5,415 nt of DNA from Candidatus Nomurabacteria bacterium (GTDB lineage: Bacteria; Patescibacteriota; Minisyncoccia; Phycocordibacterales; UBA9973), in contig JAHFNN010000005.1 of assembly GCA_023267315.1 (NCBI GenBank), positions 1 to 5,415 of the forward strand. The letters run 5' to 3'. This document shows, piece after piece, positions 1 through 4,088 of this stretch; within the stretch, counting starts at the first letter, position 1, and the number at the start of each line of letters is the position of its first letter. The notes beneath the pieces are model-generated. The model was not told where the DNA came from. It did not search any database and saw nothing but the letters and a program-made list of their open reading frames with translations. Made by a program: the position numbers and the translations under genes.

Positions 1-65
1 AAATAGTGATTATGGTAGGTAAATAAAGTCCTAAACAATTCTTAAACCTTAAAAACTCCAACCAA

Positions 66-776
66 ATGAGTCTACTCTTAATTCTTGGAATACCCATGCT
101 CGATAGCATTACTGCCTCGATACTATTTTGTAAAATGTTTACCGCAACAATCGCAGGTATTGGCTTGTTACGGGGGTATGCCCCACATGACCGATCCAAC
201 AAGCAAACAGTGCTAATGATACTTCTTGGCATACCACCACTTGTTGCATTTTATATGCATAATGAATTCGTAAATTTCATTTGTATATCACTCATTATTC
301 TAATAGTCGGAACAATGATTGGGAGAAGTATTGGCAGTCATATTAAAAAACTCCATGGCTTTGGAAAATTTGAATACGACAAAGGGCCAAAAGTATCTCG
401 CTTTATTTTTATTGCCTATATCATTATTCTGTTTTTCTTTTCTCAATCTCTGACAAAATCAGAAGAATCACTCGAAATACTAACTCAATCTATGGCGTTA
501 AGCGCATTGTTTGCCGGTGTACTCGGGTACCTCATACTTATAGTATGTAAATACGGCACGAAGTTCCGTCCATGGTTTGCAACAGACATAGAGGTAGTGG
601 TAATTGCAGTGGCGACTGTAGAATCAACAGCACTCATTGCGTATTGGAGCGAAATGGATATCTGGTCCTTTGATACTTTCAATATCTTTCTTGTATGTTT
701 ACTAGGAAGTATTGTTGGTAAGTGGGAAATTTCTACACTTATTCGATCAGAACAGGCAGAATGTATTAAGATTTAG
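66..776 (+). CDS. Seven-helix integral membrane protein, function unknown
   Basis: I do not recognise the family. The 236-residue product is very hydrophobic, with about seven membrane segments near residues 12-34, 48-64, 69-87, 110-127, 141-161, 174-193 and 204-219. The charge pattern fits one topology. Loops after segments 1, 3 and 5 and the C-terminus carry Arg/Lys (R36/R43/K46, K94/K95/K101, K162/K166/R168, K219), while loops 4 and 6 are acidic (EES, SEMD). This gives N-terminus outside and C-terminus inside, and argues that the frame is real. There is no cleavable signal peptide and no obvious catalytic or transporter motif. The start follows an in-frame TAA at 24-26 and no other common start codon lies between, so ATG 66 is the first choice. 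No Shine-Dalgarno sequence is visible. The gene ends with TAG just before a strong hairpin terminator and converges on the recombinase gene. An upstream operon partner cannot be excluded because the window begins 65 bases earlier. Confidence 0.72.
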   Translation: MSLLLILGIPMLDSITASILFCKMFTATIAGIGLLRGYAPHDRSNKQTVLMILLGIPPLVAFYMHNEFVNFICISLIILIVGTMIGRSIGSHIKKLHGFGKFEYDKGPKVSRFIFIAYIIILFFFSQSLTKSEESLEILTQSMALSALFAGVLGYLILIVCKYGTKFRPWFATDIEVVVIAVATVESTALIAYWSEMDIWSFDTFNIFLVCLLGSIVGKWEISTLIRSEQAECIKI

Positions 777-801
777 GAAGATACATATTGGTAAAATATT
801 C

Positions 802-840
802 AGCGGATATAGATCATTGATCTATATCCGCTTTATTTTT
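802..840 (+). terminator. Intrinsic terminator of the membrane protein gene
   Basis: Bases 802-815 and 819-832 are perfect complements (14-bp stem starting AGCGGATATAG, loop 816-818), followed on the + strand by TTATTTTTTC. The T-run overlaps the last codons of the convergent recombinase gene: its TAA stop is the complement of 833-835. On the minus strand the hairpin lies directly past that stop but is followed by a weaker T-run (AATATTTTACC), so it may also terminate, less efficiently, in that direction. Confidence 0.88.
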
Positions 841-1762
841 TCTTTGAGTGAAATTTCTTATGGACCTCACGCAGTTGCTTATCAGTAATATGAGTATAGA
901 TCTGCGTGGTCGCAATATTGGCATGACCCAACATCATCTGCACACTACGAATGTCTGCACCGTTCTGCAACAGATCCGTGGCAAAACTGTGACGAATAAC
1001 GTGTGGTGTCACTTTTTTAGAAATACCCGCCTTGATTGCATAGTGTTTTACAATACGCTCGATTGAACGTGGCGTAAGTCGTGATTCTCCTTTTTCTTCT
1101 TTCTCTTTCACTGGTGATAGACCAATAAAAAGTGCTTCATTCAAATCTGCTCGTTTTTTTAAATATGCGCGAATCGCAGACTTCGCTGTTTCAGAAAGAA
1201 ATACCACACGAACTTTTTCTCCTTTTCCTCTGATTGAAAATTCGTCCTTTGAAAGATCGAGATCACGATTGAGTGAACACAATTCCGAAAGACGAAGCCC
1301 TGTTGAAAAGAAAAGTTCGAGTATTGCTCGATCACGCAATGACTTCAACGAATCATCGGAAGGAGCAGAGAGCAGTCGTCCAAGTTCATCTACTGATATC
1401 AAATCGAGATGTCGTTCTTTTATTTTCGCAAGTTCAATACGATCGGGCGAGAGGGAAGTAATACCTCGCTTCATCAAATATTTCAAAAATACACGAAGTG
1501 CAATCAGATAATAATTTTGAGTATTGCGCTTCATGGTGCTACTCATTTGTCCACGTACGCGCACCCCTGGTTTACGATTTAAAAAGAGTCGAAATTCACG
1601 TATCGAATCATCAGAAATATCTTTTGGATTCTTTATTTTTGCAAAATCAAAAAATTGAGTGAGGTAATGATCATAATTTGTGACTGTTTTTAAACTATTA
1701 CCTTTTTCGATTTCAATATGTTCAAGAAACTCACGTTTTGTCTTTTCGATATCAGAAGCCAT
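833..1762 (-). CDS. xerD: XerC/XerD-type tyrosine recombinase
   Basis: Site-specific recombinase of the phage-integrase (tyrosine recombinase) family, 309 residues, close to the ~300 of XerC/XerD. An N-terminal SAM-like DNA-binding domain (about 5-100) precedes the catalytic domain (about 120-300). The full catalytic set can be seen: R157 (TGLRLSEL), K180 (RGKGEK), H254 and R257 (PHVIRHSFAT), H280 (LGHANI) and nucleophile Y289 (TTQIYTH). The tail after Y289 (TDKQLREVHKKFH) closely resembles that of XerD, which in model bacteria contacts the partner recombinase and FtsK. This favours a chromosome-dimer resolution enzyme over a phage integrase. A Lys/Glu-rich insert at about 218-228 lies between K180 and H254. 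Many CPR genomes probably use one Xer protein, so C versus D is not decided and the symbol is tentative. The gene is divergent from rpsO, and its predicted promoter puts transcription initiation at or next to the ATG. I see no attachment site or other mobile-element gene nearby. Confidence 0.92.
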   Translation of the reverse strand: MASDIEKTKREFLEHIEIEKGNSLKTVTNYDHYLTQFFDFAKIKNPKDISDDSIREFRLFLNRKPGVRVRGQMSSTMKRNTQNYYLIALRVFLKYLMKRGITSLSPDRIELAKIKERHLDLISVDELGRLLSAPSDDSLKSLRDRAILELFFSTGLRLSELCSLNRDLDLSKDEFSIRGKGEKVRVVFLSETAKSAIRAYLKKRADLNEALFIGLSPVKEKEEKGESRLTPRSIERIVKHYAIKAGISKKVTPHVIRHSFATDLLQNGADIRSVQMMLGHANIATTQIYTHITDKQLREVHKKFHSKKK

Positions 1763-1768
1763 GTATAA

Positions 1769-1777
1769 ATTATAGCA
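1769..1777 (-). promoter_or_regulatory. Extended -10 promoter of the recombinase gene
   Basis: On the minus strand the sequence TGCTATAAT is a perfect -10 hexamer (complement of 1769-1774) with the TGn extension. No good -35 hexamer is present at 16-18 bp. The hexamer ends 6 bases before the ATG at 1762, so initiation about 7 nt downstream falls on or beside the start codon. That predicts a leaderless mRNA. Confidence 0.7.
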
Positions 1778-1794
1778 GATTCAAGTGTCGTAAA

Positions 1795-1807
1795 ATGTTA
1801 AAAACAT
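1795..1807. repeat. Small palindrome ATGTT-AAA-AACAT upstream of the recombinase gene
   Basis: A perfect 5-bp inverted repeat with a 3-bp spacer lies about 20 bp upstream of the recombinase -10, covering the place where a -35 element would sit. It could be an operator or activator site for the recombinase promoter, but a site this short and AT-rich can occur by chance. Confidence 0.3.
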
Positions 1808-1854
1808 CGCAACGACCAAAAAGGGGAGAAATCTAGGGCTCTATGCGAGGGGGC

Positions 1855-1883
1855 TTGCATTTTTTAGATATATATGCTACTAT
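1855..1883 (+). promoter_or_regulatory. rpsO promoter (-35, 17-bp spacer, extended -10)
   Basis: TTGCAT (1855-1860), a 17-bp spacer and TACTAT (1878-1883), with TGC immediately before the -10, make a near-consensus housekeeping promoter. Initiation is expected near 1890-1891, only 2-3 nt before the rpsO ATG at 1893. The mRNA would then be leaderless or nearly so, leaving no room for a leader-based S15 autoregulatory structure. Confidence 0.8.
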
Positions 1884-1892
1884 GTTGGGGCA

Positions 1893-2156
1893 ATGTTAAC
1901 AACGAAGAAAAAGACTACAATTATAAAGAAACACCAAATCCACGACAAGGATACGGGATCTCCAGAAGTGCAGGTGGCTATGCTCTCAAAAAAGATTGAT
2001 GAGCTTGCGTCTCACCTTAAAAAGCATAAGAAGGACAACCACTCACGTCGCGGACTTATTAAGATGGTAGCTGACCGAAGAACACATCTTAAATATCTCG
2101 AGCGAAAAAATAAGGGCCGACACGAGTCTCTCGTAAAAAAACTCGACCTTAAGTAA
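1893..2156 (+). CDS. rpsO: 30S ribosomal protein S15 (uS15)
   Basis: An 87-residue protein of normal S15 length (E. coli 89). It is an all-helical protein of the small-subunit platform that binds 16S rRNA at the central-domain three-way junction early in assembly. Family signatures are plain: DTGSPEVQVAMLS at about 20-32, HKKDNHSRRGL at about 45-55, and a basic YLERKNKGRHESL segment near the C-terminus. The ATG fits the family N-terminus, and no plausible upstream start is needed. GGGG at 1887-1890 is too close to the ATG to act as a normal Shine-Dalgarno sequence. The gene has its own promoter and its own terminator, so it is probably transcribed alone, unlike the rpsO-pnp arrangement of E. 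coli. pnp lies downstream on the same strand but about 1.9 kb away. Confidence 0.98.
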   Translation: MLTTKKKTTIIKKHQIHDKDTGSPEVQVAMLSKKIDELASHLKKHKKDNHSRRGLIKMVADRRTHLKYLERKNKGRHESLVKKLDLK

Positions 2157-2158
2157 TC

Positions 2159-2197
2159 AAAATCCCCCGAGGTTATCCCAGGGGATTTTGTATTTTT
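2159..2197 (+). terminator. Intrinsic terminator after rpsO
   Basis: AAAATCCCC (2159-2167) pairs perfectly with GGGGATTTT (2181-2189) across a 13-nt loop that may itself form a small GG/CC pair. TTTTGTATTTTT follows as the T-tract. It starts three bases after the rpsO stop and should separate rpsO from the NYN gene. Confidence 0.87.
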
Positions 2198-2201
2198 AGG
2201 G

Positions 2202-2207
2202 TATACT
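2202..2207 (+). promoter_or_regulatory. Candidate -10 for the NYN-domain gene
   Basis: TATACT right after the rpsO terminator is a good -10 hexamer, but its -35 position falls in the terminator stem and shows no match, and no TGn extension is present. Initiation near 2214 would give a leader of about 80 nt. An AT-rich TTTAAT at 2282-2287 is a weaker alternative that would give a leaderless mRNA. The true promoter is not settled by the sequence. Confidence 0.3.
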
Positions 2208-2221
2208 CTAGTTGTACATTA

Positions 2222-2288
2222 CAATTTTTAATAACGTAATCTGAATTTTGATATTTTTTTAATAAGAGCCAAAATTCAATTTTTAATA
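2222..2288. repeat. Direct and inverted repeats upstream of the NYN-domain gene
   Basis: The 12-mer CAATTTTTAATA occurs at 2222-2233 and again at 2277-2288. Overlapping the second copy, TGAATTTTG (2242-2250) and CAAAATTCA (2270-2278) form a perfect 9-bp inverted repeat with a 19-nt loop that could pair further (TATT 2252-2255 with AATA 2261-2264). No T-run follows the hairpin in a terminator arrangement. It may be a regulatory leader or operator; the AT richness makes chance occurrence possible. Confidence 0.4.
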
Positions 2289-2293
2289 TTTTT

Positions 2294-2806
2294 ATGTCCA
2301 TAATTAAACATAAAGAGCAGCGTGTCGCTGTTTTTATAGACACGCAAAATTTGTATCACAGTGCGAAAAATTTATATAAACGAAAAGTAAACTTCGACCA
2401 GGTCGTCAAAGACGCAGTTGCAGGCCGCAAGCTTGTCCGTGCAATCGCCTATGTCATCACCTCTGAAGCAGGGGATGAGAAAGGGTTCTTTGATGCGCTC
2501 ACTAAAATGGGAATCGAAACAAAAACAAAAGACCTGCAGGTTTTTGCGGGTGGTGCAAAAAAAGGCGATTGGGATGTCGGACTCGCGGTAGATGCGATCA
2601 CCATTGCTCCACGACTTGATGCAGTCGTCATCGTATCGGGTGATGGAGACTTTATACCACTTGTAGAATACCTACAAAAAAATTCTGGTGTGCAAGTTGA
2701 AGTCGCATCATTTGGAAAATCAACATCATCTAAACTCCGCGAAGCAGCCGATGACTTCATCGATTTATCAGAAAATACGCGCAAATATTTAATCGGATAC
2801 CGGTAG
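2294..2806 (+). CDS. NYN-domain (LabA/DUF88-type) putative ribonuclease
   Basis: A 170-residue, single-domain protein of the NYN/PIN-like superfamily; known members are metal-dependent RNA nucleases or are predicted to be. The acidic residues expected at the active site are visible: D16 in VAVFIDTQNLY, D92/D94 in KGDWDVGLAVDAI with D100, and D117/D119 in VIVSGDGDFIPL. The latter is the most typical motif of the LabA/DUF88 group. The C-terminal part (VEVASFGKSTSSKLREAADDFIDL) is also characteristic, with the strand carrying the small-residue patch followed by the 'L..AAD.F.DL' helix. There is no extra RNA-binding or OST-HTH domain, membrane segment or signal peptide. The ATG gives the family N-terminus a few residues before the first strand; no Shine-Dalgarno sequence is present. 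The gene sits between rpsO and pnp on the same strand, so a role in RNA processing or decay is plausible, but its substrate is unknown. It has a terminator on each side, so it is probably a single-gene unit. Confidence 0.9.
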   Translation: MSIIKHKEQRVAVFIDTQNLYHSAKNLYKRKVNFDQVVKDAVAGRKLVRAIAYVITSEAGDEKGFFDALTKMGIETKTKDLQVFAGGAKKGDWDVGLAVDAITIAPRLDAVVIVSGDGDFIPLVEYLQKNSGVQVEVASFGKSTSSKLREAADDFIDLSENTRKYLIGYR

Positions 2807-2840
2807 AAGCTGCAAGTTATAAAGTTAAAAATAAACACTA

Positions 2841-2882
2841 AAAAGAAATCCCCGATTTCGCTTGCGCGAAATCGGGGATTTT
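2841..2882. terminator. Bidirectional terminator between convergent genes
   Basis: AAATCCCCGATTTCGC (2846-2861) is perfectly complementary to 2866-2881, giving a 16-bp stem with a TTGC loop. It lies 39 bases after the NYN stop and 20 bases past the stop of the opposite-strand gene. On the + strand the T-run is short (ATTTTAATAAAT); on the minus strand it is better (ATTTCTTTTTAG). The symmetrical position suggests it serves both genes. Confidence 0.88.
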
Positions 2883-2901
2883 AATAAATAAAAAGAACTA
2901 T

Positions 2902-3897
2902 TTAAACTACTACTGTTACTGGCTTTCTCAATATCTCAAGCATTTTGTAACAGAGAAATGTTAGACGCGAAGTATTCTGGTACCATGGAATTTCAGGAAA
3001 TTTCTGAACGAGCTCAGGGATAACAAAACAGTCAAAATAATTAAAAGCTTTTTCGAATTCCTCTTTTCCGTTCTCTGGCCATAGTTGCAGGTTTAAGGTA
3101 AATAATGTTTCAAGTGATGCACATATATACTGAAATCCAGCTTGCTTATTTACCGGAAAATTAATTTGGCGAATGATTCCAAGTACAGCTAAAAAATTCT
3201 CAACAATCTCTGCTGCGTTTTTATGTGCAGAAAAAGACCTTAAACTATTCAGATAATACTCATCAATAAGAAATTTGAGTTGTATCTGTTGTAAAACAAT
3301 CTCTGTAGTGAGCAGATCAACAACAAGTTTCTCATAGACAATTTCTTTAATAAATTTTTCTACTCGGCATAAATCTTTGAAACGATTAATAAGATCTTTT
3401 TGATTAATTGCAGACTTCTGCCAACCTTTTTTAATCGTACTGAGAAAATATTCTCTACAGCCTCTGTCTTCAAGAGCTCTTACAAGCCCCTCCCTGAGCT
3501 CAACTTCAATGTTGATCAGATTTAATTTTGCATTTGCAAATCGTTCCAAATAAGTAAACAAGTCCTCCGGAGAAATTTCTTTCAACTTATACCACCAAAG
3601 GTTTTGGGCATGACTAATTTTTGTTTGGAAAAGATCCTTAAAATCAAATCTTGAATAAGTGCATAGTTTTTTAAAGCCCTCAAAGTCTGCTGCTCTTATT
3701 TCTTTTACAAGCGGACCATGCTCATTGGATGGAACAGAATAAATAGTTGGAGAAACTTTTTCGACTTGCAGTTTATTTTTTTTGCTCTTCTTCCGAAAAA
3801 GCCAGAAATACCGCGCAGCAAAAAAGGAGAAAATTACAGCAATAATGAGCCCAGCTTCCCAGCCAGAATCCATAAGAAGAATAGTTAAGACAGTCAT
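2902..3897 (-). CDS. Membrane-anchored protein with helical cytoplasmic domain, function unknown
   Basis: I do not recognise this 331-residue protein. It has a single hydrophobic segment at about residues 12-34 followed by the basic run RKKSKKNK (35-42). By the positive-inside rule this gives a short outside N-terminus and a large cytoplasmic part. Residues 43-62 look like a flexible linker with Pro and Ser (VSPTIYSVPSNEHGP). The remaining ~270 residues read as mostly helical, with regular Leu/Ile/Phe spacing, several Trp and Tyr, scattered Cys (C79, C147, C177, C259, C290, C316) and no visible nucleotide-binding, metal-binding or protease motif. Translation may begin at M1 or at M9; both keep the membrane segment. 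The gene has a plausible promoter, no Shine-Dalgarno sequence, and shares a terminator with the NYN gene. It is divergent from pnp and lies between rpsO and pnp on the opposite strand, as expected for a later insertion. It could be a membrane tether for a cytoplasmic complex, but nothing in the sequence names the partner. Confidence 0.8.
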   Translation of the reverse strand: MTVLTILLMDSGWEAGLIIAVIFSFFAARYFWLFRKKSKKNKLQVEKVSPTIYSVPSNEHGPLVKEIRAADFEGFKKLCTYSRFDFKDLFQTKISHAQNLWWYKLKEISPEDLFTYLERFANAKLNLINIEVELREGLVRALEDRGCREYFLSTIKKGWQKSAINQKDLINRFKDLCRVEKFIKEIVYEKLVVDLLTTEIVLQQIQLKFLIDEYYLNSLRSFSAHKNAAEIVENFLAVLGIIRQINFPVNKQAGFQYICASLETLFTLNLQLWPENGKEEFEKAFNYFDCFVIPELVQKFPEIPWYQNTSRLTFLCYKMLEILRKPVTVVV

Positions 3898-3929
3898 AGT
3901 TTTTAGTTTTTAAATTGTTATTTATCGTA

Positions 3930-3958
3930 ACCCTACCGTATCGCTGTACCCAAGTCAA
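3930..3958 (-). promoter_or_regulatory. Promoter of the minus-strand membrane-anchored protein gene
   Basis: On the minus strand TTGACT (complement of 3953-3958), a 17-bp spacer and TAGGGT (complement of 3930-3935) form a good -35 and a weak -10. Initiation near 3923 leaves a leader of about 26 nt that is AT-rich and has no Shine-Dalgarno sequence. A second possible -10, TACGAT (complement of 3924-3929), lacks a matching -35. Confidence 0.5.
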
Positions 3959-3983
3959 CAAGCCTCGATTTTTATCTATCATA

Positions 3984-3992
3984 TGCTATAGT
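3984..3992 (+). promoter_or_regulatory. Extended -10 promoter of pnp
   Basis: TGCTATAGT combines a TGn extension (3984-3986) with a good -10 hexamer (3987-3992). No -35 match is seen at 16-18 bp, which is common for extended -10 promoters. The same TGC-TA core precedes rpsO and the recombinase gene. Initiation is expected near A3999, giving pnp a leader of about 90 nt. The promoter lies some 30 bp from the divergent promoter of the membrane-anchored protein, so the two could interfere with each other or share control. Confidence 0.65.
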
Positions 3993-4011
3993 GCCTACAT
4001 TAATAGTAACC

Positions 4012-4079
4012 GCGAGTCGGCAGACAGGTAGGATTGTACAAAGACACCAAACGTACAATACTAAAGTCTGAAGATTCGC
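4012..4079 (+). promoter_or_regulatory. Long rod-like hairpin in the pnp 5' leader
   Basis: Four nested stems can be read directly: GCGAGTC 4012-4018 with GATTCGC 4073-4079 (7 bp, one G.U); CAGAC 4021-4025 with GTCTG 4066-4070 (5 bp); TAG 4029-4031 with CTA 4061-4063 (3 bp); ATTGTAC 4033-4039 with GTACAAT 4053-4059 (7 bp). They are separated by small internal loops and capped by a 13-nt A/C-rich loop (4040-4052). This gives about 22 bp in a single arm ending 9 nt before the pnp ATG. No T-run follows, so it is not a terminator. In E. coli a leader hairpin of pnp is cut by RNase III and PNPase then represses its own mRNA; an analogous role here is inference from position and shape. Confidence 0.6.
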
Positions 4080-4088
4080 CAAAAATAA

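Noticed and set aside
1..65. The end of an upstream gene
   Set aside because: Frames close at 24-26 and nearby, but 65 bases are too few to support a coding call.
848..1511. Open frames on the + strand within 848-1511
   Set aside because: They lie antisense within the recombinase gene, whose full catalytic set is intact; their translations are low-complexity with no domain features.
833..1892. The recombinase as part of an integrated element, or a nearby dif-like site
   Set aside because: No flanking direct repeats, cargo genes or convincing XerC/XerD-type arm pair was found in the window; the C-terminal tail resembles housekeeping Xer proteins.
2294..2806. The NYN gene as toxin of a toxin-antitoxin pair
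   Set aside because: No small antitoxin-like gene is adjacent: rpsO with its terminator precedes it and a convergent gene follows.
2449..2838. A 129-codon open frame on the minus strand
   Set aside because: It is antisense to the NYN gene, rich in Ser/Thr/Pro as expected for a shadow frame, and has no promoter.
4012..4079. The pnp leader hairpin as an intrinsic terminator or known riboswitch
   Set aside because: No T-run follows the stem, and no conserved riboswitch core that I can recognise is present.
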